A DNA stretch of 21,668 nucleotides from positions 1 through 21,668 of the forward strand of contig SSNU01000050.1 in NCBI GenBank assembly GCA_012064415.1, given 5' to 3'. Every line of letters starts with the position of its first letter. The first letter of the stretch is position 1. Source of the stretch: Gyrodactylus bullatarudis. Taxonomy: Eukaryota > Platyhelminthes > Monogenea > Gyrodactylidea > Gyrodactylidae. This document shows positions 9,229 through 17,085 of this stretch, one piece after another. The notes under the pieces were generated by a model, which worked only from the letters and a program-made list of their open reading frames with translations, was not told the origin of the DNA and made no database searches. Made by a program: the position numbers and the translations under genes.

Positions 9229-9352
9229 CACCGTGAACACACTCATCCGTTTATTCTTCAAATTTATAATGACTATTTTGACCTAGTTTTTAGTAGAATA
9301 TAATAGACTATTTTAAACGACTATTCCTAGATGTGTTAAACCCACATTCTAA
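9229..9352. repeat. Short repeat, copy 2 (partner 8757-8800)
   Basis: See the partner copy for the matching words; this copy is split by roughly 75 AT-rich bases. Confidence 0.5.
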
Positions 9353-9440
9353 CTCTCCTCTCCTTGGCTTTCACTACAAGGTGAACAAATCCTATCAAAG
9401 AGGACAATATCACGCCATTTTAATAAATTGGATGATGAAA

Positions 9441-9559
9441 TGAAATGAAAAATTAATTGAACAACACATATGTTCTGCTTTACAATTTTCATTTTAACAT
9501 AGAAAAGTTGAAAGAAATTAATCTTCTTACAAAATAAGTATAATAAATTAATATTTATA
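9441..9559. repeat. Dispersed repeat, copy 2 (partner 5554-5672)
   Basis: Gap-free match to 5554-5672 in the same orientation. In both cases a PLE fragment lies close by (copy C duplicate at 9619-9749 here), suggesting the repeat and PLE pieces may have moved together. Confidence 0.7.
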
Positions 9560-9618
9560 ACTCTATGTTTATACAAGAATAATAATATAGATGTATCTTG
9601 TTAATATGTTTTTTTTCT

Positions 9619-9749
9619 TTCAGTTTTTGTAGAGTCGATTCGACATCATTGCTTTCCTCCAGGACGAGAAAGGTGTCATCAAGGTAACGTGTGTAAAAAC
9701 GAGCTTCACTGATTAGATCATTCATTTGACAACTTTCAAGAGAGGCAAA
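9619..9749 (-). pseudogene. Exact 131-bp duplicate of PLE copy C RT segment
   Basis: Identical by eye to 7505-7635 over the whole length, offset 2114, covering the YLDD box region. Flanks differ on both sides. At the left edge it follows a pyrimidine run (TTTTTTTTCTTTCAG on plus). The perfect identity, in contrast to the diverged PLE copies nearby, points to a recent copy or patch event. Confidence 0.93.
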
Positions 9750-10202
9750 TGAAAATAATGAAATTGATGAAAATAATTTTCAAATCTAAATAATTTTCAC
9801 TACAAATACAGAGAGAAACATTTTTTGAGAAAAAAATGTGATCTTTCTAGAATTTTGAGTTGGCGCTAAATTCTCATTTTTCAAAAATTTTATTTATTTG
9901 TAGAAGAAAGAGCGGTAAAATGATGTTTTTTTAAGATTAGACAAGGAACCCGATTATTACCATTTATGTTTGCAAGGTTTATCAATCAAAAATTCCCTAA
10001 TTTTCAAGCATTATTCATTAATAAAAAGTTTTAAAAGATTCTGGAAATTTCAGAACGTCCACATTTTTCTCAAAATAATTTTTTCCAGATTTTTTTCTCT
10101 AAATGGTAAAAGTGGGTCTCATTCTTATCAAGATTTTAAGATTATTTTTATCGCTTTAAAATTTTTGTAAAAAACTAAAATTATCAGCCTCATGTCAACT
10201 AA
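9750..10202. other. AT-rich stretch without recognisable genes
   Basis: Short frames only, all low complexity (Phe/Lys/Ile-rich). Some words resemble the arms of the foldback element that follows, suggesting diverged relatives. Confidence 0.4.
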
Positions 10203-10719
10203 AGCTATTCTCGATGAATTTGGGAACTCATGATTTTTACGAAATTCTCATTTTTTCATCAAGGTATCGACATTTTTGTAAGATTTTTCGGTAACTAATT
10301 CAAAATGTACACTTTTACTCATTTAAGAAAAAAAAATTTTGGAAAATTTTAGGGACATTTTAAAATTCGAAATGGCGCGATTTCTTAATTTTTTTAAACT
10401 TTGAGTTGAAAAATTTTGTTGATGAATAAGAGTAAATATTTTTCTTTGTCTAATGATGATCATGAAAAATAACGTTCGATTCCTCTCAGACCTTGAAATA
10501 AACAAAAATTTTCAATTGAAAGTTTAAAAAAATTTTAAAAATCGCGCCATTTCGAATTAAAAAATGTCTCTAAAATTTTCCAAAAATTTTTTTTCTTAAT
10601 TGAGTAAAAGTGTACATTTTGGATCAGTTAGCAAAAAATCTTACAAAAATTTCGATACCTTGGTAAAAAAATGAAAATTTTGTAAAAATCATGAATTCCC
10701 AAATTCATCGAGAATAGCT
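10203..10719. mobile_element. Foldback-type element with ~217-bp inverted arms
   Basis: The left arm from 10203 (AGCTATTCTCGATGAATTTG) to about 10420 is matched in reverse complement by about 10502-10719, with an ~80-bp spacer; most positions agree (landmarks GTACACTTTTACTCA, GAAATGGCGCGATTT). There is no transposase. This is the structure of a foldback or long-TIR non-autonomous DNA element. No clean target-site duplication is visible. Its right end lies 6 bp from the stop that ends the open frame of the last MyTH4-FERM exon. Confidence 0.85.
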
Positions 10720-10725
10720 GTAACT

Positions 10726-10918
10726 TTAAACACATAGGAGCTGTATAAACGAACATTCTTTTCCAATTTTTTCATAGATAGCCCAACCATAGGCATCTTT
10801 TGGCAGGGAACTCTGGTTTAGCACATATTTAAAGACATCTTCAACTGTTGTATGTGAATTACACTCTACTTTGGTCCGGGTTCCATCTGGCCAGCGGACA
10901 CGGAGTTGAAATGTTTTC
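10726..10918 (-). CDS. MyTH4-FERM gene, exon 6: FERM F1 lobe start
   Basis: After an acceptor (TTTTCGAATAG) the frame continues from exon 5 (AG+G) as KTFQLRVRWPDGTRTKVECN, HTTVEDVFKYVLNQ and DAYGWAIYEKIGKECSFIQL. This is the ubiquitin-like F1 lobe that follows MyTH4 domains in myosin VII/X/XV-type tails and related proteins: two beta strands, a TTVEDV helix, and GWAIYE. The frame reaches TAA at 10726-10728. The true exon end is uncertain; a weak GTGTTT could serve as donor near 10735. No downstream FERM F2 or F3 exon was found at lower coordinates, so the gene may be truncated or its next exon far away. Confidence 0.75.
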
Positions 10919-10975
10919 CTATTCGAAAATAAGACATTTTTCCATGAAAAACATACGAAACTTGAATTATCTCAC

Positions 10976-11052
10976 CTTAGAGTTATGGAATTTAGTTCAT
11001 GTATGGACATTGGAAGATTTCTTTGGCCTTTGTCAATAGTTTTAGTAAGAGA
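10976..11052 (-). CDS. MyTH4-FERM gene, exon 5: MyTH4-FERM linker
   Basis: A 77-nt exon: acceptor TTTTCTTCTTTCAG upstream of 11052 and donor GTGAGA after 10976. Reads SLTKTIDKGQRNLPMSIHEL followed by NSITLR, the short helical linker (…R..P.S..E...I…) that joins the MyTH4 core to FERM in this family. Enters in phase 0 and leaves two bases. The intron to exon 6 is only 57 nt. Confidence 0.75.
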
Positions 11053-11557
11053 CTGAAAGAAGAAAATAATTATAATTATGATATAAATTTTTAATTTATG
11101 CCGAATTCCCATGAACTATGTGTAGTATTTTTTTTTGATTTCATGGTGTTTCAGATGGTTTTTAGAGTCGGGATTAGTTGAAATGAAAACTAACACGGAC
11201 ATCTAAATTTGAGAAAACTACCTTGTGATCTTGATTCATATAAAATTCTTAACCCAATGATTAAAATTGATCTTTGAATAAATTAATAAAATAGTCTAAA
11301 ATCGATTTTAAGTGCCAGAGTTTTATCCAATGAAAACTAAGTAAAACAGATATATTTTACTGAAAATAATTCGATTTTTGATAAAAGTTTAAGAATGATC
11401 TGAACAGAATAAAATTCCTGACAATTCTGAGACAATGCAATAAAGTTGTAATTTCTTTTCCAACATATATTATATTTAGTATTATATACCCTTCAATATA
11501 ATAAACCAGTCAATAGAACAAAGCGGCGAAAAATTTTTATGAAAGAGAAATGCTCAC
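11053..11557. other. Intron between exons 4 and 5
   Basis: AT-rich, GT-AG, no recognisable insert. Confidence 0.6.
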
Positions 11558-11724
11558 TCTAGCTGAGAATGTTGCATATCTTGCCTCATCAGTACGACAG
11601 TCAGCAGCGCAACGTTTAAAGTGAGCCTTTGCATAGGCAAGTAGACACTTTTGGGTTGGTCCAATTAAATTACACAGGGAGCAGAGAATTTTCCAGTATG
11701 AGAGGCTGACAATGCCATTCGGAT
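11558..11724 (-). CDS. MyTH4-FERM gene, exon 4: MyTH4 core, second half
   Basis: Acceptor ATTTCCTCGACAG before 11724, donor GTGAGC after 11558. Completing the split codon from exon 3 gives DPNGIVSLSYWKILCSLCNL, then TQKCLLAYAKAHFKRC and RTDEARYATFSAR. In MyTH4 domains this is the stretch with W+LL, a long amphipathic helix, then a helix of the form TE..KYA.F. 167 nt with matching phases on both sides. Confidence 0.82.
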
Positions 11725-12145
11725 CTGTCGAGGAAATAAATAGAATATAGGAAACTTATTGTTATTCTCTTGATTGAAGAAATAAATAACAATGCATTGA
11801 ATCAATGAAAATTTGAAATTGCTTTTCAAGTGTGTTTGATCGTTAAAGAGGGCGAGGGGGGGAGTGAAAAAAGTTTTCAAGTTTAACTGCGACAAAAATA
11901 TACTGAGGAAGGCAAGCGTGCGAGTTTACAAGATTTTAATTTGAAAATTTGATTAATCTAATTAACTTTCTCACTAGAACATTAACTAGGCAGAAATTAT
12001 GCTCAATATTCAATTCCAAGTTTGGTGGAAAATTCAAATCAAAAAATTGTGCAATCAAAAAGAAAAAGATCCAGCGAGCAGTACAATTAGATCTCTTTTT
12101 CAAAGGACATTATTGGTGTTTCTAGTATTTTTTAAATATCAATCC

Positions 12146-12200
12146 ATTGTCTGATGAGAACTGGTGAAATATAAACTTTATCACTCAATACATTGAATCC
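12146..12200 (+). ncRNA. Hammerhead-like motif 2 in a PLE terminal-repeat remnant
   Basis: CTGATGA (12151-12157), GAACTGGT, GAAAT (12166-12170), then ATAAACTTTATC. The 35 bases from TCTGATGA to CTTTAT nearly match the minus strand at 6150-6178, so this is a terminal-repeat fragment of the copy C family, antisense to the host gene within its intron 3. Hammerhead fit: stem III AUA/UAU, cleavage triplet AUC at 12180-12182; stem I can pair AUUG with CAAU across a small internal loop. Stem II is only eight bases. Confidence 0.48.
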
Positions 12201-12240
12201 TTTAAGAAATGAAAATTTATACTAGTACAGACAAATTAAA

Positions 12241-12295
12241 GCCCCAAATAAAGGCCTTATTCGTGATCAATGATCATCTTCAGAATGGATCTTTT
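12241..12295 (-). repeat. Short dispersed motif with AAGGCCTT core, copy 2
   Basis: Partner of 3425-3475. On the minus strand it reads CTGAAGATGATCATTGATCA then CGAATAAGGCC, including a small TGATCA hairpin. Confidence 0.5.
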
Positions 12296-12396
12296 TGTAG
12301 TTGATGAATTATCAAAGAATTATGGCGACTAGAATTAGATTTTGGTAAAATCTAATCGGTAAAAAGTAGACATAAAGTGTCATTGGAATGGCTTAC

Positions 12397-12516
12397 CTGG
12401 TGAGTCCATGGTCTGCTTGATTAGTTGACAGTAAAGTTCAGTGGCAAGATCATTTCTACTCATGGCAATTTCCAAAAGTTCCTGCACACCGCGTAAAAAT
12501 GTGATCGGACATTTTC
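12397..12516 (-). CDS. MyTH4-FERM gene, exon 3: MyTH4 core, first half
   Basis: Acceptor TTTCTATTTAG before 12516, donor GTAAGC after 12397. Reads GKCPITFLRGVQELLEIAMS then NDLATELYCQLIKQTMDSP. The ELYCQLIKQT string is a hallmark of MyTH4 domains. 120 nt; the phases match exon 2 (one base carried over) and exon 4 (one base passed on). Confidence 0.88.
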
Positions 12517-12607
12517 CTAAATAGAAAGAATAAGACTTATGCATTCAACATCAGCTTAAAGTGATCTCAGATCTTTTGATCACATGGAACAAATCCAAAT
12601 AGTTTAC

Positions 12608-13092
12608 CTGTGGAATGTAAAAAATGAAGGTTGATCCAGTGTTTTCTTCGATCCTCGTCAGAGCTGTCATCCGATGTGTCCTTGTCACTCTCATTACTTT
12701 CAATGTCCTCAGATTGATCTTGATCTGAGTCCGATTCCAAATCAAACTCCCAAGGACTTTTATCAATAGATAATTTGGAAGCTTTACTAGAGTCCTGTGA
12801 TAATTCCAAAAGCTTTTCGAAAATCTTTATTGCTCTTCGTTCATTTAGTCGGTTTGAATGTATAAATAGCGGCTCTGTAATAGGATACCGTGTGCTCAGC
12901 CAAAACTGAGATTTTATTTCATCTGACCATTTTGTCTTTGTTGAATTTGATGAAGAGGGAAGTCTTTTGGTTTGTTTTTTATTCTCCATTTCGGCCCTCA
13001 TTTTACTGGCTACCTCAGCTAATGAACTAGGCGAACGTTTCTTTCGATCAATGAGCAAGCGTAAATGAATCATGTCCCTGGAACGACGAATT
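12608..13092 (-). CDS. MyTH4-FERM gene, exon 2: MyTH4 start with acidic insert
   Basis: Acceptor TTTCAACAATAG before 13092, donor GTAAAC after 12608; 485 nt fits as 1 + 161 codons + 1. The first third is basic and helical (RRSRDMIHLRLLIDRKKRSP, AEVASKMRAEMENKKQ), then FWLSTRYPITEPLFIHSNRL and ERRAIKIFEKLLELSQD, the first helices of MyTH4. The rest is a Ser/Asp/Glu-rich tract (DLESDSDQDQSEDIESNESD and DSSDEDRR) and then HWINLHFLHSTG leading into exon 3. The acidic tract thus interrupts the MyTH4 fold. An ATG at 13071-13073 exists, but the frame stays open upstream to the acceptor and joins exon 1 in phase, so it is not taken as the start. Confidence 0.82.
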
Positions 13093-13447
13093 CTATTGTT
13101 GAAAGAAAAAAATCAATCAATTAGTGTGTTATGCTTTGGAAAATATTCCACGTGTAACATTCGTGATAAAGAAACTCATTACTTTTCTATCTCTTCCTTA
13201 CAAATTAATTATGGTAAATTGGATGTCTATAGACACAATGTATATAATATAAATTATTGTTTTAAAGTATAGCCATTGATAATTCAGTAAAATTCTTTGG
13301 TTCAAAATCAATCGGTTCTAAAAAAATATAAGAAAAGTTTTCGCCCATTGATTAAATTTCTAAATAGCTATGACCTCTTGATTCTGAACTATTATGATTC
13401 ATTTGAACTTTTTACTAATCAAGATCCCAATGTGTAGGTCAATAAAA

Positions 13448-14010
13448 TTTAGGGAAATAATAGTGGTTGACAGGGGTATTTTGAAAAAAATGCCAGGATA
13501 CACCGGAATATTTTTGAAAAATGCAATGAAATTTTTCAATTTTTTTCTTAGTCTCTATCTTGATTTAAGTTTGCTTAGTTTTTGTCTTGATATCGTGTTG
13601 CCAAGATTTCTCAATATCGTCATAAACACAATGAACAAACTACATATCGGTTCGAAATATCGAAATGTTGATGAAATAAAACAGGATCTTGATAAATGTA
13701 TGGCAATGAATTGATCCACTGCGACATAAATAAACTCGCGGAAACAGATTTGATAGGTGTAGACAAGATCTCTTAGCGAGGACGGCCAAAGAAGAAAGAT
13801 TCAGATCAGAGGCAGAAAAAATTTTGTGAACAATTCGTTAAATAAATTTGGATCACTTTTTCTTATGTTTTTTTCGTAATCCCTTGAATTGAGAAATCTT
13901 GGCAACACGATATCAAGACAAAAACTAAGCAAACTTACATCAAGATAGAGATTAAGAAAAAAATTGAAAATTTTCAAAATACCCTTGTCAACCACTATTA
14001 TTTCCCTAAA
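13448..14010. mobile_element. Second foldback element, arms encoding the same short peptide
   Basis: 13448-13615 and 13888-14010 are inverted copies, nearly identical except for about 45 extra bases in the left arm (13488-13532), which look like a local duplication of GGTATTTTGAAAAAAATGC. Landmarks: AATAATAGTGGTTGACA and GTTTTTGTCTTGATATCGTG. Both arms, read outward to inward, encode FFLSLYLDLSLLSFCLDIVL or the near-identical FFLNLYLDVSLLSFCLDIVL. The ~270-bp spacer (13616-13887) is different in composition and unrecognised. No transposase seen. Confidence 0.82.
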
Positions 14011-14953
14011 TAACGCTAAAATTTAAATGTTTACAAGTGTCGATAAATTTAAAATATGCTAAATAAAGTGGTAGTAAAAGAATGTTTGTTAAAATCTGTT
14101 TCTATTCAAAATTAAACAAACTGACGAAATACTATTTAAAATGACAAACTCAAATCTTGATATTTGACTATGTGGGTCAGAGTAAAGAAACTGGAGTGGT
14201 ATTTTTTATTCTAGATTTGATCAAAACAATGATTTATTCAGTCATTTATACGGTATGCAATCTGTAGGAATGTTTGTTTGTGCTCAGAAAACAAGTTAAG
14301 CACATTCATTGGAAATCATCCCTTGATTTGTTGTAGTTGGAGTAGACAATGTAATAAAATTGATACTCGAAACTTGTGTGTATGCTTGTGTAAAGATATG
14401 CAAGAGAATTAAAAAGAAGTGGTGGATATATGGATAAATAAATAAAGATTGCTTATTGATTTTTGAAAATGGGAAAATTGATAAAACACTTTTTTGAATT
14501 TACCCTTCAAAGTTTACTTTTCAGAAAATTTCTATTCTACTGTATTAGATCTGGATTTGGAAAGAGTTAAAATATATTTTCTCGTGCATGAAAAGAAAAA
14601 ATTTAGATTAAACTTTTAAATCAGAATAAAATCAACTTTTTTGGGAATCCTTAAAATCTTGCGTTGAGAGACGATTCCAAATAATATTGGTCAATTCAGC
14701 AACCTATGCGTCTAATTTTAATAATTTTCAAAACTTTCATTCTAACCTCTTAATTTTTTATGATTTAAAATAGTAGGATAGCTTTTTTACACAGTACCCA
14801 TAAGTAGGTTAGATAGCGCGTAATTCAAATCTCAATCGTTAATACGCCGATTCAACAAGAATAATTACGATAGAAATATTCACGTAAATTTTCAAATACG
14901 TCCGAAAATCCACATAAAATCATAATTGGAAAAGTAGAAAAAGGATATATTAC

Positions 14954-14990
14954 CACCAGATGTACATTTCTCAAAGGTTCATCAGTAGTG
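14954..14990 (-). ncRNA. Hammerhead-like motif 3 (tandem pair, distal)
   Basis: Minus strand: CACTA, CTGATGA (14979-14985), ACCTTTGA, GAAAT (14966-14970), GTACATC, TGGTG. Fit: stem I CACUA/UGGUG, five pairs including one G-U; core CUGAUGA and GAAA intact; stem III A-U and U-A closing GUAC; cleavage after AUC. Stem II has at most one C-G pair. Sense orientation relative to the F endonuclease. Confidence 0.65.
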
Positions 14991-15029
14991 TCTATTTGAT
15001 AATAATAAATTGAAGAAAAAGATATATTA

Positions 15030-15068
15030 ACACCAAATACGTATTTCTTAAAGGATCATCAGTGGTAT
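15030..15068 (-). ncRNA. Hammerhead-like motif 4 (tandem pair, proximal)
   Basis: Minus strand: ATACCA, CTGATGA (15056-15062), TCCTTTAA, GAAAT (15043-15047), ACGTATT, TGGTGT. Stem I AUACCA/UGGUGU gives six pairs; stem III A-U and U-A around ACGU; cleavage after AUU, allowed by the UH rule. Stem II is one U-A pair at best. Confidence 0.65.
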
Positions 15069-15213
15069 GAATGAAAATAATAATTTACAAATATGAAAGA
15101 AATAGTAAAAGTTTTAGAAATAAGAATAAATGCAAGCTGAAAAAACACCAAAACTCTCCAATAATTAGCAACAATGGAGAGAAAAGTGAAAAAACTCACA
15201 TCGGCCAAGGTAG

Positions 15214-15403
15214 TTAAAGATTATATGAATAGTTTTTCTGAACACATAGATTAGGTTTGTGTTGATTGATAAAGAATTTCTCCTTTACCCACACATCTAT
15301 GCTGTCATCTCCAGGGTTTTTATATAAAACGGAAAAATTTGAAATTGAAGCCTAGTGGTTTTCTTGTTTAAGATGTCTAGTAACCGCGGTATCCTTATTG
15401 AGC
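15214..15403 (-). pseudogene. PLE fragment F: C-terminal half of GIY-YIG endonuclease
   Basis: Minus strand reads NKDTAVTRHLKQENH, a TAG, then ISNFSVLYKNPGDDSIDVWV and KEKFFINQHKPNLCVQKNYS before TAA at 15214-15216. Residue by residue it matches piece E (TAITRHLRQEG, ISNFSILYRNP, KEKFFINLYKPDLCVQKNYS), so the two are one subfamily, distinct from A/C and B. The start is cut inside the domain at about 15403, exactly where the inverted terminal-repeat copy begins. Too short to act. Confidence 0.85.
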
Positions 15404-15620
15404 TTTTCAGCTTGCATTTATTCTTATTTATAAAACTTTTACTATTTCTTTCATATTTGTAAATTATTATTTTCATTCAATTATTTAACTCTTATCATTT
15501 TTAAAGTGATACCACTGATGATCTTTTAAGAAATACGTATTTGGTGTTAATATATCTTTTTCTTCTATTATAATATGATTTTTAATGGATTTTCGGACGT
15601 ATTTGAAAATTTACGTGAAT
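15404..15620 (+). repeat. PLE terminal repeat, inverted copy at the truncated 5' end of F
   Basis: Reverse complement of 14878-15143 with one hammerhead unit instead of two and about 31 extra bases near 15480-15508. It meets the truncated end of F at 15403. Inverted partial copies at the 5' junction are a known outcome of PLE insertion. Confidence 0.85.
15508..15548 (+). ncRNA. Hammerhead-like motif 5, in inverted terminal repeat
   Basis: GATACCA, CTGATGA (15515-15521), TCTTTTAA, GAAAT (15530-15534), ACGTATT, TGGTGTT. Stem I gives seven pairs (GAUACCA/UGGUGUU, with G-U pairs), stem III as in motif 4, cleavage after AUU (15541). Opposite orientation to motif 4, so a transcript spanning 14878-15620 would pair the two regions with each other. 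Confidence 0.65.
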
Positions 15621-15663
15621 TATTTATACAGAAAAATCTTTGATAATGATAAAAGTTTAAAGA

Positions 15664-15772
15664 TGAATGAAAATAATAATTTACAAATTATGAAAGAAAT
15701 AGTAAAAGTTGAAGAAAATTAGAACAAATGCAAGCTGAAAAAACACCAAAACTCTCCAATAAATAGCAACAA
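15664..15772 (-). repeat. PLE terminal-repeat fragment at the 5' side of E
   Basis: Matches 15069-15174 directly (GAATGAAAATAATAATTTAC, CAAGCTGAAAAAACACCAAA, CTCTCCAATAA). It is antisense to piece E, which starts soon after, so E too has an inverted terminal-repeat fragment ahead of its truncated coding region. No hammerhead core lies in this fragment. Confidence 0.8.
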
Positions 15773-15854
15773 CTTCAATTTCTCTATTTCCTTAGGAATT
15801 TCCTCTGGACTAGCTGTCCTTCTTATTCTTTTACTCGATCCAATTAATGTTTAA

Positions 15855-16364
15855 TGGAAGAAATTTATCAACTTACCAGTCGATAGAGATGTCGTTGAAA
15901 ACACAGATGAAGTTGAGAAGACCACAATTTTCATTAAACTTAATTTCAAAGGAAATGGTTTTAGTAATGATTTAAAGAGAAAGTTGACAAGTCTCATCGA
16001 TCAACACTATATCAACATACAATTGAAAATTGTATTTAAAACTCAGAGATTGTTCCATTTGATTCAGAAAGATTTACTGAGACCTGAAGAGAAGACTCTA
16101 TCGATTTATAAATTTCAATGTGACTGCGGATCTTCTTATATAGGACGCACAATCAGAAAGTCGTCAACTAGAGGGAACGATCACCTTAAGAAAGATACAG
16201 CGATAACTAGGCATCTTAGACAGGAAGGGTATGAGGCTTGAATTTCAAATTTTTCAATTTTATACAGAAACCCGAGTGATGACAGTACAGAGGTTTGGGT
16301 GAAGGAGAAATTCTTCATAAATCTATATAAACCAGACTTATGTGTTCAAAAGAATTATTCATAA
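15855..16364 (+). pseudogene. PLE fragment E: linker and GIY-YIG endonuclease
   Basis: The plus frame opens after a TAA at 15852-15854 and reads the PLE thumb-to-endonuclease linker (TTIFIKLNFKGNGFSNDLKR, LTSLIDQHYINIQLKIVF) and then SIYKFQCDCGSSYIGRTIRK, DHLKKDTAITRHLRQEG, a TGA at 16239-16241, and in the same frame ISNFSILYRNPSDD and KEKFFINLYKPDLC, ending at 16364. The GIY-YIG core appears as IYKF...SYIG with the CxC pair typical of PLE endonucleases. Copy C's endonuclease is clearly related but distant. RT is missing; one nonsense mutation inside the domain makes it inactive. It lies in the host gene intron, antisense to the host. Confidence 0.88.
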
Positions 16365-16817
16365 TTTGTAAACAACAATAAGTTGTAATCATCGTGAAAT
16401 TTTGATTAGATTTTGTTCTAACTGAGTAAGATTCAAGTAATATAAATAATAAAATTTTGATAAATTTGGGCAATATTATTATTGCTCAGACATTTATTAA
16501 ATAATATATATTATTTTGTATATATATTTACTAAATGTGGAATTTGACAGAACAAAAGAAGAGTAAATAAAATGGCTTTATAATGTTAATGTTGTAGATA
16601 CATGAAAAAAAATTCGTTGAGTAGCTGCATTTAATTTCTATAGAGCATTTTGGAATTAGCTCATTTTATTGATATTCTTTTGGTGAAAATGTAAAGAAAA
16701 AAAGTTTATTTTCTACAAAAACAGTTATTCTCTTGCAGTCGTACATCAATAATTCAAGTTTTAGTCAATAAAAGTTTCTTGTTTATCTAGGAAAGAATTC
16801 TCAAGGATTATACTCAC

Positions 16818-16945
16818 TTGTGCAAAGTCATCTGGAGAAAGTTGACATGGCTAGGCTTTGTAAATAGACCACTGTCCAAAAGTTCCTTTCGGCATTGTAA
16901 CAATTCCTCAAGGCGTTCTGCTCTTTCTTGTTCTGTAACACCAGC
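16818..16945 (-). CDS. MyTH4-FERM gene, exon 1 of the recognised chain
   Basis: Acceptor TTCTTGTTCAAG before 16945, strong donor GTGAGT after 16818. Reads AGVTEQERAERLEELLQCRK, ELLDSGLFTKPSHVNFLQMT and LHK, a charged helix followed by a short segment. The two bases left over (AA) combine with the first base of exon 2 to give Lys, continuing KIRRSRD. No known domain by itself; assignment rests on exon form, strand and phase match. The first true exon and start codon are not identified; a myosin motor, if there is one, would lie outside the window. Confidence 0.65.
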
Positions 16946-17085
16946 CTTGAACAAGAAAGAAATTAAATATCAAAAATCTCTAATGTTTTAACTAAAATCA
17001 AATTTTTATTTAAAAATCCAATATAGTTTTAATTAGGCATGTGATGCTTTCTATTTTCTTTTCCAAAATTCAAAGTCAGGGACCC

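Larger units (their letters stand above)
14878..15143 (-). repeat. PLE terminal repeat downstream of fragment F (inverted-arm copy 1)
   Basis: Downstream in the minus sense of the F endonuclease piece. From AATACGTCCGAAAATCCA (about 14896) to TGCAAGCTGAAAA (15143) it is inverted at 15404-15620, and 15069-15174 is repeated directly at 15664-15772. It carries two hammerhead-like motifs in tandem about 77 nt apart. Confidence 0.85.
13093..16817. other. Large intron between exons 1 and 2 carrying several elements
   Basis: GT-AG intron of about 3.7 kb on the minus strand. It contains the foldback at 13448-14010 and PLE pieces F and E at 14878-16364, listed separately. 14030-14877 and 16370-16800 show no recognisable feature beyond AT-rich sequence. 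Confidence 0.6.

Noticed and set aside
12551..12766. Minus-strand 71-codon frame overlapping exon 2
   Set aside because: It is in another frame of the MyTH4-FERM exon and has no features of its own.
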